From NCBI GenBank assembly GCA_022453515.1, contig JAJNNY010000042.1, positions 248,001 to 312,000 of the forward strand: 64,000 bases of DNA. The letters run 5' to 3'. Below the pieces are notes generated by a model. The model saw nothing but the letters and a program-made list of their open reading frames with translations, made no database searches and was not told the origin of the DNA. The stretch is from Astrocystis sublimbata (Eukaryota; Ascomycota; Sordariomycetes; Xylariales; Xylariaceae). Below, one piece after another: positions 45,387-55,002 of the stretch; the stretch's first letter is position 1; each line of letters begins with the position of its first letter. The position numbers and the translations under genes are program-made.

Positions 45387-47462
45387 TTACTGAAGTATAA
45401 ACTCTTCTACCTTCAAGTCACCCGTTTTCCATGCTCTAGCTTCACCATGCATGAAGCCATGTGCGTAACACTCTCCAACAAATCTAAAGTGCCCATCTTT
45501 GCGCTTCCTTATGATGTAAGGTGTTTTCCCTCCATGAATGATAACCAGTAGGTCCCCTCTACGCGCCGACGACGGACAGAGCCCAATCATGCCTTGGTGA
45601 GTAGTATATAAACGGCGCATCCACGCCGCCTGGATATGTAGGCGCATGAACCCCGCCGCTTGGGTCATTTCGTCTGCACTGAAGGTGCCATAGGCTGACA
45701 CTATTCTATCCAGATCAAAGTTGATCTGAGACGTCAAAGTCCACACCTTACACCAGAGTTCATATCCTCGCGTCTCTGCCACACCCTGCTGATGCTGCGA
45801 GTCGCCCTGTGGTAGCACGTTGCCAGCCGTGAGAGTAGCGACATAAGCGTTGTAACGCGCTTCTTCGGTTGCGAACATGGTGCCGTGTCTCATGGCTAGT
45901 GCTCGCCACTGCGTAACTCGGCCAAATACCTGACCCAGTCTATAATCAGCCCGTGTTTTAGATTGGGAGCCCGCCCCACAGCCGCCTCGGAAAGACCCTG
46001 ACAGCGGCGCATCTTCGAAGAACAAGTTGCCTATCCTGTCGAGTGCGTCGAGCACGAAACCATGTACATGTAGCTGGCCATCGCCCGCGCTTAGGCCCGC
46101 GTACACTGCACTGTCATTAGACGCGTTCCACTCGGCCGCCGCCGACGTCTCCAATAACGGTCGCACCCCTGGATGGGCTTGCCAGTCCGGAACCCACGAC
46201 GGTAGGGAATGATGAACACGGAAGATATGATCATCCACCTGGTTGAGCAATGTCATAGTTCCGCCAAGAGCAACTACAGCCCTCGCGAGTCGTAGATAGA
46301 CACTCTCCGTCTTTTCCTCGTAGTCGACTCGGAAGCCTTCCGCTGACAAACCCAACAGCCCATACACCTTGTCAACACCCAGTGTTGCTAATGACCTTCG
46401 CCCAAGCGCTAGAGCTTGCAGTATTGGAGCAGGTCCTTCGCTTATGAAAGCCGCTCGGATAGTCTCCAGGCGAAGAAGGCTCTCCGGGTCGAAGATGGTC
46501 TGGAACTTGAGTGCTTGGGCTTGGGTCAGCGCAACCGTCGCCGCCTGGATCAGTATATCCCAGGGCCAAGGCTCCCCGTTCAGAAGGACCAGGACGTCCT
46601 GCGCCATGGCTATTTCCTGGATGATCCACACGCGGTAGAGCCATGGATCGAAGTACAATCTTCCCAGCTCTCGCCAGCTTTCTTCCTTGTAAACAGCGAT
46701 TGCAGTTTGCACCTCCTCACCACTCTTCGTCATTGTCTTCAGCAGTTCCATCGTTTCAGCAGATAGCTTGGCGCCTGCTTGAAGCCAGACCGTTGTTCTC
46801 CAAGACGAAGCATAAAGCTGTGGCATTATTGCCACTTGCTTCGACACCTCTCCGAGGTCCGACTGGTTTATCGATAGCGCGTCTATCCAGAAACACCGTT
46901 CGACATGGTTCGATCGTAGTGTATGGAGGGCGTTGTGGAGATTCTGGCGAACTGCGAGGGACTCTCCTTGGATATCTATGAATCTTGTATCAAGCGGTGA
47001 GCCCCACACATACGACAGAGTCTCGAACGGCGGGGCATCCGGTAGTGCTACCGTCGAGAATCGGATCCGTATGAGTCCGTCCACGCCGGGGATTATATAG
47101 ATGAGCCGAATATGGGCATCCGACGGCAGAGAACTATATATGTATTGTCTAGCTGCCGTGGCACTCGTCTTGTTGCCTTTGCCCTTGCCCCTGCCTTGCC
47201 TCCCCGGCTCTCTCGCAGGCTTATAGACGCCGCGGGTTTTTATGTTCGCCAAGAGCTCAGGGAACATAGCATTCATAGCATTGAGAGACACACAGTCAAT
47301 TTTCTGAAAGAGAAGGGAGGTAGTCCACCTTTCTGCTATGGGGCAGATGAGAAGGCTCGACCAATGGTCAAAATGATGCCATCTATAGAATTCGTTTTCT
47401 CGCATCCTGCGCGCGAGAATCCAGGGCGGTGGGTGTTCGGCCTCGGCCTTCATCGTATTCAT
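45387..47462 (-). CDS. HET-domain protein (heterokaryon incompatibility type)
   Basis: Protein of the fungal HET family, whose founding members trigger cell death or growth arrest on fusion of unlike strains; most members have unknown roles. A single frame of 691 aa on the minus strand. Core HET motifs are PPFETLSYVWGSP (about 145-156), the central ERCFWIDALSINQSDLGEVS (about 188-207), and MPQLYASSWRTTVWL. The C-terminal part has the LCPSSARRGDLLVIIHGG motif (about 625-642), typical of HET proteins of this layout. The start is uncertain: residues 1-60 are not recognisable and a later Met (near 62 or 65) is equally plausible. No partner gene such as a NACHT/NLR or SNARE lies next to it. It sits in an accessory block next to a MITE-like element. 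Confidence 0.87.
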   Translation of the reverse strand: MNTMKAEAEHPPPWILARRMRENEFYRWHHFDHWSSLLICPIAERWTTSLLFQKIDCVSLNAMNAMFPELLANIKTRGVYKPAREPGRQGRGKGKGNKTSATAARQYIYSSLPSDAHIRLIYIIPGVDGLIRIRFSTVALPDAPPFETLSYVWGSPLDTRFIDIQGESLAVRQNLHNALHTLRSNHVERCFWIDALSINQSDLGEVSKQVAIMPQLYASSWRTTVWLQAGAKLSAETMELLKTMTKSGEEVQTAIAVYKEESWRELGRLYFDPWLYRVWIIQEIAMAQDVLVLLNGEPWPWDILIQAATVALTQAQALKFQTIFDPESLLRLETIRAAFISEGPAPILQALALGRRSLATLGVDKVYGLLGLSAEGFRVDYEEKTESVYLRLARAVVALGGTMTLLNQVDDHIFRVHHSLPSWVPDWQAHPGVRPLLETSAAAEWNASNDSAVYAGLSAGDGQLHVHGFVLDALDRIGNLFFEDAPLSGSFRGGCGAGSQSKTRADYRLGQVFGRVTQWRALAMRHGTMFATEEARYNAYVATLTAGNVLPQGDSQHQQGVAETRGYELWCKVWTLTSQINFDLDRIVSAYGTFSADEMTQAAGFMRLHIQAAWMRRLYTTHQGMIGLCPSSARRGDLLVIIHGGKTPYIIRKRKDGHFRFVGECYAHGFMHGEARAWKTGDLKVEEFILQ

Positions 47463-48194
47463 CGTATTAGTAGAACTTTTATTAATGAAATCAGGAGCCT
47501 GGGGAAAGCATTTAGCAGTAACAGTTCAATGAAGGGCTGCGAATGTGAGCATGTCACCCTGTCTCGTGCGAGCGGGCTGTCCTGAGCTGACAGTGATCCC
47601 TACTAGCTAGCTATAACATTCACCTTATATAGGTACTTCAGTATACTTGAGCTTATGACATTTTGTTGTTCATAGAGCAACTTCTTCTCAAGAAGTCGCT
47701 TCTTATATGGACTTAGTACCTAGCACGGTTATACGGTTTTGTTTTAAAAAGTTATGCAAGTTCAAGGTTCGACTTCAAGGTTCGACTTCCCGCTGAAGCC
47801 TGGCCGTGCCTGGAGATTCTTAGCGGATTGTAGCCTAGAGTGGAGTGGGGTAACGCGATAACGGTAAGCCGTAAATATACGGCTTAATCTACAGTAGGGA
47901 GCGGCTCGTTATTTGAACGGTGTGTTGTTTTGGGAAACGCTCCAGTTTTCGGGACGTTCCAAGTTAGGAGCCGCAAATTTACGGTATATTTGCGGCTCCG
48001 TTAACAGGTAGCTATGGACGGTACATACCTACACAGCCAGGTATTTAAAGGAAGTTGGATCTTCTCGACGACATGATGTCCAAGCCCGTTCTTGGACGTC
48101 TCCCAGCACTCTAGGTACCATCGCAACCCTTCATTCAGTCTTCGCCATTCACACAAACCACCCACATAAGGCCAAGCACAAGCACAAGCCAAAA
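47463..48194. other. Divergent region between HET and DUF4246 genes
   Basis: About 730 bases with both promoters, a 141-bp MITE-like element (listed separately) and a tandem pair of 13-bp AAGGTTCGACTTC units around 47764-47789. Confidence 0.55.
47861..48001. mobile_element. MITE-like 141-bp element with inverted ends and TA flanks
   Basis: The ends are imperfect terminal inverted repeats. The left end reads ACGGTAAGCCGTAAATATAC and the complement of the right end reads ACGGAGCCGCAAATATACCG; they align with a 2-nt gap and one substitution over about 20 bases. Both ends are flanked by TA (47859-47860 and 48002-48003), as expected for Tc1/mariner-type target duplication. Each end is also a small hairpin in itself: 47865-47886 (9-bp arms) and 47967-47999 (perfect 12-bp arms). 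No coding capacity. The family is not recognised, and a second copy is not seen in this window. Confidence 0.55.
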
Positions 48195-50458
48195 ATGCCG
48201 TCTTACCCTGGCTTCGGCCTCTCGCTGCGGCATCTCCCCCAGGCAAGCGGTGATATATACCCGACCGGCCATCATGAAGAATGTCTTGTCGAAAGGCCTC
48301 TCTTTCTGCAAGTCCGAGAAGTGGCCATGATGCATCTCATGGACAGGCTTACTGATAAGGTGGACTGGCACAAGAAAGTCTTCAACAACGACATCGTCGC
48401 TCGCTGGCGGACTGAAGCCCTCGCCTACCCAGACGACGTCCTCTGGAAGCTAGCCGCCGTCGCTGGAACTGAGTACTTCAAAGGCCAGGGCAGTGTCAAA
48501 GGCATCATGACTGGGAACATGTTCGACTATGTGAGTATGGGCTTGCCATGGTGGTGCATTTTCGTGGGAACACTTTTATGGGATCAGAGAAGAGGTCCAG
48601 TTACGCTGACAGATCGAAAGTGCATCCAAGAGCTTCAGGCCAAGGCTAAGTATTTCGCCGCTACCGGCATATGTCCTACCCTGGACGCTGCCATCGCGAG
48701 CGTGGCAAAATCTGACGAGCTGGTTCGGCCTGAGTTGGCAGAAGTGCTTCGCCAGGCTTTCGCCCGGTTGAAGAAGGACCAGTCAGGCGCCCCAGACTGG
48801 CATCCGAAGACAGATGACAAGGTCTTGAACCTTGTTCATCCATCCCTCTACCCGCTGGTCTATAAGGTAACCAAGGTGCTCCAGGATGAGGTCGTTGGTG
48901 TCGCGGATGCGATTGATCGATGGGCTGGAAAGGGCACCATAATCCGTAATGATGGAGCCGAAGACGATGAACCCGACTATGTGCCGGCTGATCTCTGGTC
49001 AGAGGAATACCAGTGGCTTCCCTCCAATGTAACTCTACATGATGATGGCTCTGCGAAATTCACCAGCTACATCAATAACCTCCACCCAACCAAGTACCCC
49101 GAGATATATTCTGCTCTCGAAAAACTCGTCCAAAACGCATTGCCCTTGTGGGATCAATGTCTCTGGACTCAATCGGAATACGAAGAGAAAACTCGCCCTG
49201 GCCGACTCGCTTCTCGCTTCTCGCTTCCTGACGACATGTCGTAAGTGTATCTACCGTCAAAACGACTCTATCATCTATCACCTGTCTAATAGCTCAACAG
49301 GGATGAGAATGAGGCGAATTGGAGTCCCAGCTCGTGGGAGGCTCTGAGACCCGCCATCCCAGACCCAGCGGAAGCTACAATGACCAAAAAGCAACTTTGG
49401 GAAGCAGAATCCGAGCTACAAGAGAAGTGGGAAGAGATGCGTCAAGCAGTGCTACCGGAGCCCAATCCCTTCGAAAAAGTCGACTACACTCCTCGTAATC
49501 GTTTGGTCGAAAAGTTCAGAGACACTGGGCTCCAGATTATTGTCAAGATGGTTTCCATTGAACTGACGCCAGAGAAACCAAGTTATCCTGCAGGCTCTTG
49601 GCACGTAGGTGTTCCCCCACATCTCATGCATTCAACACTGTACTCACTGAGGAAAATCTCATAGGTTGAAGGACAGCTGAACGAGCATATCTGTGGCACG
49701 GCTCTTTACTATCTCGACAGCGAGAATGTCACGACCAGTAATCTTTCTTTCCGGATGCAGACCAATTCCACACTGAATGAGGAACCACCCTGGGAAAATA
49801 TTGGCCAGGACCAATACACCTGGGTAGAGTTGGTACACGGCACTGCGTTGGGGGGCTGGCAGGGGGCTTGTCTGCAATATTTCGGCAACGTCGAGACCCC
49901 ACAGGGCCGTCTCCTGGCATTCCCTAATGTCTTGTAAGTGGCCGCCTCTAAAGCTAGAAACGTTGCGATCTCCAAATCGGTTACTCACAACTTTGCAGTC
50001 AACACGCCGTATCGCCATTCGAACTGGTTGATAAGACCAAGCCTGGCTACCGTCGCTTCATTGCACTATGGCTAGTCGATCCGCATATCCGCGTCATCTC
50101 CACCGCCAACGTTCCGCCGCAACAGCAAGATTGGTGGATGGAATCTGTCTTCGGACGAACCCTCGAGGCCCAGCAAGCAGCACTTGCCAAGCTCCCGGCA
50201 GAGCTCGTCCGACTACTGGAAGAGAAAGGTCTAGTCGGGAAGACGCCGCTCGTCGAAATGCGGGGGAAACTGCCCCCCGAACTCGAGCTTGCCGTCCGCG
50301 CGTATCTCGAAGGAGAAGAGGAGGGGGAGTCGACATTCATTATGACCGCTGAGGAGGCGAGGGCTCATCGGCTGAAGCTCATGGAACAGCGCACGGCGCT
50401 TGAAAAGCGGGTGAATCAGGAGTTGAACCAAAGGAGTTATAACTTTTGTGAGCACTAG
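48195..50458 (+). CDS. DUF4246 family protein
   Basis: Member of the DUF4246 family, widespread in fungi and of unknown biochemical function. Five exons, 48195-48530, 48621-49240, 49301-49604, 49665-49933 and 49999-50458, give 1989 nt or 662 aa. Matching stretches are PSYPGFGLSLRHLP at the start, MFDY joined to CIQELQAKAKYF, DDKVLNLVHPSLYPLVY, SEEYQWLPSNV, YINNLHP, SYPAGSWHVEGQLNEHICGT, ALYYLDSENVT and YRRFIALWLVDPHIRVIS. The first intron (90 nt) stays open in frame, so an unspliced reading is also possible; splicing gives the conserved MFDYCIQEL. No signal peptide or membrane helix is visible. A C-terminal coiled-coil-like stretch (EEARAHRLKLMEQRTALEKR) follows the domain. It is divergent from the HET gene. 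Confidence 0.9.
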
Positions 50459-50617
50459 AGGTGTGATGCTGGTTTGAAGGTAGATTGCTGGTATCTCAAG
50501 GATGACGGTGGAACAAAGGGTATATGTTTATTTCTGAGGTGCAGCAACTTTGCAATTGCTATAGTGTAGGAAAAATTGAAAGAACTCAATGAGTCTCAAT
50601 CGCGAGAGTCACGAGGG

Positions 50618-52928
50618 CTAGTCACAACTTCCCCTTACTAGCCTCCTCCTACCATTGTTGTCCTCTTCCAGTCTAGCCTCCATCCTCTTTGCCAGGCGAT
50701 CGAGATTCTCTAGAGTCTGCATCCCATCTACGTCTAGCTCTTCATCGTCCCAGCCCTGCAGTCGATTGACTAGGAGCGCTATAGAGGAGTGTTTGAGCAG
50801 TGGCTGTTGACGCGTAATGATAACGGTGCTAACGAGCAGAATTGCCGAAAGTAGTACCACTGAGAAGGGTAGGGTGGAATAAATCCATTGCACCTCTATA
50901 TATGGTTCAGTGAAAAACGCCTGGCCCGCGGCGGTTGTTGCATTATAGTTGTCGCCGGGCTTGTTGCTTCGAATCTGATTCGTGAGTGTCTCTGCGATGC
51001 CCGAAACAACATGACTTAGATTTGAGTTCATAAGTGTAAACCCGATCGCTAGTAGTGCCTTGTCGGGACCGATGTCAGGCCTATAGATATTGTGATACAC
51101 GGTCGTTGTCAGCAGCGAACTCAGGTAGTTTGGCAGGCCAAGGGATACCATATTCGTTATATTGAACATAGTGCCAGTCGCGTTGCTTGTATAAGTATTA
51201 TAGGTCGGCCCTATCAAGTTCCCTGCACTACCGATATCGATACGCTGGGTTAAGTTGAGATCTTGGGATATTACCGGACCTGGTATTAAACGCTTCTGCG
51301 AGGCGGTGGCGTTGTGATACGTTTTGGCGCACCATCGAAATTTTGCGAGATAGATCTCCGTAGGTGGTGGATCTAAGACTTGTGATCCTGTTGCGTTCTG
51401 CTTATAGGTCGGATAACCGTCCCCTCTAGCCTTCACAGAGATGAGCGATCCAACTATATCATCCAAAGTCAGAAGGTATTCATGTATTGAAATCAGACAT
51501 TCCTTGGTGTCGTGATGTTACGCATATGTATTTGCATCGAGAGCATCCGAGAGAAGGGAATTAAGCATCAGATTACTTACTATGACCAAACCCAGAGTCC
51601 TCGCTGTTGCCTACTTGGAAGAGCGACTGGAAGAGCATTGTCGGTGGACTCTCTCCGCCCAATGGCTCAGTGTTCCACTGCATGACCATCATATCGCCAT
51701 TGTCGTCGGATGGTAAGTCATCTCTCCCAGGTACGCTGTAGGTACAATTCAAGCTCGATGACCCGTCACCAATGCAGTTAGCTACGGCATCCCTAGAGAT
51801 ATCGTTGGACTCGGCACATACTCCTAGACTTGTGAATGCGCCCCAGGTGCATCTAGCTGCTGGCTCAGGGCAGTCAAAATAGGGTTGGAAGACCGAGCCA
51901 GTAGCGCCAGTAGCGCCGTTAATGATATGTGATTGCAGAGCCAGCAAGTCAGAGTTAGGTTGCCAAGTACCTTCTTCAAAAAAGTTAGCAGCGTGCCCGA
52001 TAATAGCTCACTATTCAACATTGAGAGGGAAACATACCGGAACCGCCATCAAAGTTCTCTAAGAATCCTTTCGAAAAGTAAAAGTCCGCCTTCCCTAACG
52101 CTACTGAGACATTGTTGAGTGGCGATTCTTTCACTGGAGTCTTGATGATTTGCTGGGCACTGGGATCTATGCCAAGTAGCAGCACTGTGATAGAAGCAAG
52201 ACCCGGTGCTACCAATACGTGCGCCCGAAAGGCCAAATGCCAGATAAGCAACACGGATCCCCAAGGGCCGCGACTCGCATCGTCGAAAAGCTGAAAGCCG
52301 TTCAATCTTCGCGGCTTCTCGGCAAAGTATTGCCACTTTAGCTGGCTGATACACGATGCTATTGGCACGAGCAACGCTGTTTTGCCGGTCGTCGTCAAGA
52401 CAACGATGAGAGATTGTGGCACGATTGAATAGTTCCAGGCTGCAAGTGGAATGCCGTCGATCTTTGATAGTAGAAAGGCTAGTAATCCCATGCTTACAAG
52501 GCCAAGTGCCATTCCCAGTATTTCCCACCACCACCAAGAAGATGATAGAGAGCGCCGAAGCTTTGGGCCAGGCACATTTGCTCGAGTGGTCTTGAATTTG
52601 ATGGTTTTGGCATCGTTAGAAATGTGATAAGAGTCATCCGAGCTGTCAGGGATCCCGGGTGTTGGTGTTCGTAGATTAGAGTCAAGTGAAGAACTTGAGC
52701 TGATGTTGTAGATAATGCCGCTGCCTGGTAAATGCGGTTCATCGCTTTGGCGATCGTCTCATCTCGTACATATCCCGCTGTTGTAACGGATTCGGATGAA
52801 ACAGCATGAGGTAAGGTGTCATCTTCGTCTGAAGCCGCAACAGTTCGGTAATGGGTTGAGACCTCAGAAGGCACCAAGTCAGCAGTTGCCGTATCGCCTA
52901 CGCGACCAAAGTTCCTTGAGTTCAACAT
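50618..52928 (-). CDS. DUF3176 membrane protein with apparent 5' frameshift
   Basis: Fungal-specific multi-pass membrane protein of the DUF3176 family, function unknown. Minus strand. Well-supported downstream exons are about 52038-52758 (open in the domain frame), 51581-51970 and 50618-51453, with canonical introns between them. Domain signatures are WWWWEILGMALGLVSMGLLAF, ISQLKWQYF, and FDDASRGPWGSVLL. A large Asn-glycosylation-rich loop follows, then a final helix (LPFSVVLLSAILLVSTVII) and a short cytoplasmic tail. The only plausible start, MLNSRNFGRVGDTA at 52928, and its acidic stretch (ASDEDDTLPHAV) are in a different frame from SDEPHLPGSGIIYNIS onward. The domain frame has a stop at about 52763, and no splice pair with correct phase joins them. 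Either a 1-nt indel, a sequencing error or a pseudogene explains this. Confidence 0.78.
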
Positions 52929-54066
52929 AATTCGAAGCTACGCAATATTAGTACACGAACATACTGAGACGAAAAGGGGGGGTCAAGGACAGGAACAGAA
53001 CGCCATGGGACAATATAACTCAATCTTGGCACGCTGAGACGAGACTTTAAATAGTCTATGGCCCCCAGTAGTTTATATTGTCAATGAGAGCGCGTGCGGG
53101 ACACGTAAACACCAATGTAAGGAAGGCATTGGCCTGGAAGCTCCGCCTTTCAAACTGCCGCAGTAACATCGAGATGATCCCCAAAGCCGATCTTCTCACA
53201 GATCTTCCCCTCAAAATCCAGGATGCCTAACAGGGTCACACAAATGTTGCTATTCGTAGCCCTGTTCTTGTTACATATTGGGGGCAGCGGCCAGCAGCAA
53301 CCCAATGTTGCGATATGATTGGTGTCGAGACCGGTGCACCAACGGCGCAAGCCACCATGTAAGCAGTGATCGAGCCAACGATGTGGCTGCACTACTTGAC
53401 GTAAAATTATCATAGATCACAATTACCGCCATTGGGGGTCAGCGCCACTTGTTTCAAGCATAAACAATAGTCTTCGCCAGTGCTGGCGACCTCTTGCGCG
53501 GCTGAGCTTCAAGCTACGTATGTATGCTGGGTCCAGACTAGTTCTTGGAGCTGCACAGCTGAAAATGGCTCGAAGGCTGAAGCTTTAAGCACGAAACTAC
53601 ACTGATCAAGTGTTTGAAATCAAAGAGATACACATGTGTCGAATGATCGCGCACATCTTGGACAACATTTTGTGACAGCTGGAATGATAGAGTCCTGTCG
53701 ACAACCCATTGCGATACCAATCGCGGCGCTCGATATTAGTCTGATCTAATAGAAATGAGTTGAATCAAGAGATCAGTGCAAGAGTTTTCGGTCACTCGAA
53801 TGCCTTGGTGTAATTAATTGAGAACTCAGAGGGTGTAATGTATAATCGGGTAAATGGCTATGCTGCCTTTTTATTCCTTCCTTGAGAGGGCTAATGTGTC
53901 TTGGTGGCAAGGAGCCTTGAATGCTATTTGGTATCTTCAGACACATGTTGAGCTGGGCTGTCTTTTGGTCCTTTGACTTCGCCTTGTTGTGAGCTTGAAG
54001 CCGCATTAAGGTGGTGATTACCTTGTAGACAGTGAAATATATACAATTATTGCGGCTTGTCATAAT
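52929..54066. other. Intergenic region upstream of DUF3176 gene
   Basis: About 1.1 kb with the DUF3176 promoter and otherwise no supported gene. An 87-codon minus-strand frame at 53150-53413 contains several cysteines but has no signal peptide or family match I can name. Confidence 0.45.
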
Positions 54067-54185
54067 ACGTACGACCATAGGATGTAGAGAACGCGGGGTC
54101 CCGTCCGCTCCCCCATAGCTAAGCTACATACCGCCAGATTAGTAGTTGGGTCGGTGACGACCAGCGAATCCCTGGTGTAGTACGT
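54067..54185 (+). rRNA. 5S ribosomal RNA
   Basis: A 119-nt match to the fungal 5S rRNA pattern. It starts ACGTACGACCATAG, contains the conserved CCCGTCCGCTC loop, and has AGTAGTTGGGTCGGTGACGA followed by CCAGCGAATCCC. It ends GTACGT and is followed by a T-run, as expected for RNA polymerase III. Terminal helix I closes (ACGTAC with GTACGT), and helix II pairs TGTAG with CTACA. Compensating changes keep the helices intact, so the copy looks functional rather than a pseudogene. 5S genes dispersed singly through the genome, instead of inside rDNA units, are known in Neurospora and other filamentous ascomycetes. Confidence 0.93.
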
Positions 54186-55002
54186 TTTTGGTCGAATTTC
54201 CGTAGTTAAACTCCAAGATCTAGGGCTGACCATCTGTTCGCTCCGTTTTTCCTGCAATATTTCCAACCATGGAAGTTTTGAAGTGCCTAGATGGGCCTTC
54301 TATTCGCACCTGATGCAGGGGCCCAGTCACGTTGACACATGCAGGGTACGACACGAGCCACCGGAAGTTGCCCATGCCCCAAGTACCTACCACGTGCGGC
54401 GTACGCGACGTAGTTACAGGTCCGTTTCAATCCCAATCGATAAAGCTCTCTTTGCTCAAGTTCGCCCCTTCGGCCATCGCCACCCCACTGAGGGGTCCAC
54501 CCAATCAGTCATCCCGCATTTACGTGCCTCGCGTGCTTACCCTACCTACTGCCAGGTGTACTTGCCTGCTCGCCTGCGCATGCACCTAAGTTCTGTAGAC
54601 ATCACGATGCAAGCATCGGGCCGGCCAATTCACTGCCCATCTGCCTTCACCTCTCGCCTACCTACCTACGAACTCAACCTGTTGTCATTGTTCTTCGACT
54701 CTCGTCCATATACCAGCGCACACAAAGGCTGAGGGAGCCCATACATTTCTGAATACATTCTCCGCCAATACCTTTGATTACGTCGATTACAACTATCACC
54801 ATAGTCGCTGACTTTGGCGGACCGCGATTTGGGGGGCAATCAACTATCCGAACGTCCGCATATTGTAAATTTCTGACTTGACAGCCAATTAATTACAAAC
54901 CCACGTAACATCCTCCAACTCTGAAGTACTCCTCGCTATAGTAGCCTCTGATTAGGACGGCATTTGGCCGGGGGCAAACAGGCCTGCCGTCGCGGTATCA
55001 TC
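54186..55002. other. Sqs1 upstream region
   Basis: About 800 bases between the 5S gene and Sqs1. Pyrimidine-rich with ACCTACCTAC-like runs (about 54656-54670). No supported gene. Confidence 0.5.

Noticed and set aside
48531..48620. Reading the DUF4246 gene through its first intron, since the frame stays open
   Set aside because: Removing the 90 nt joins MFDY to CIQELQAKAKYF, the conserved family sequence; the retained residues match nothing.
53150..53413. 87-codon minus-strand frame with several Cys, considered as a small secreted protein
   Set aside because: No N-terminal signal peptide, and cysteine spacing does not fit hydrophobins or another family I know.
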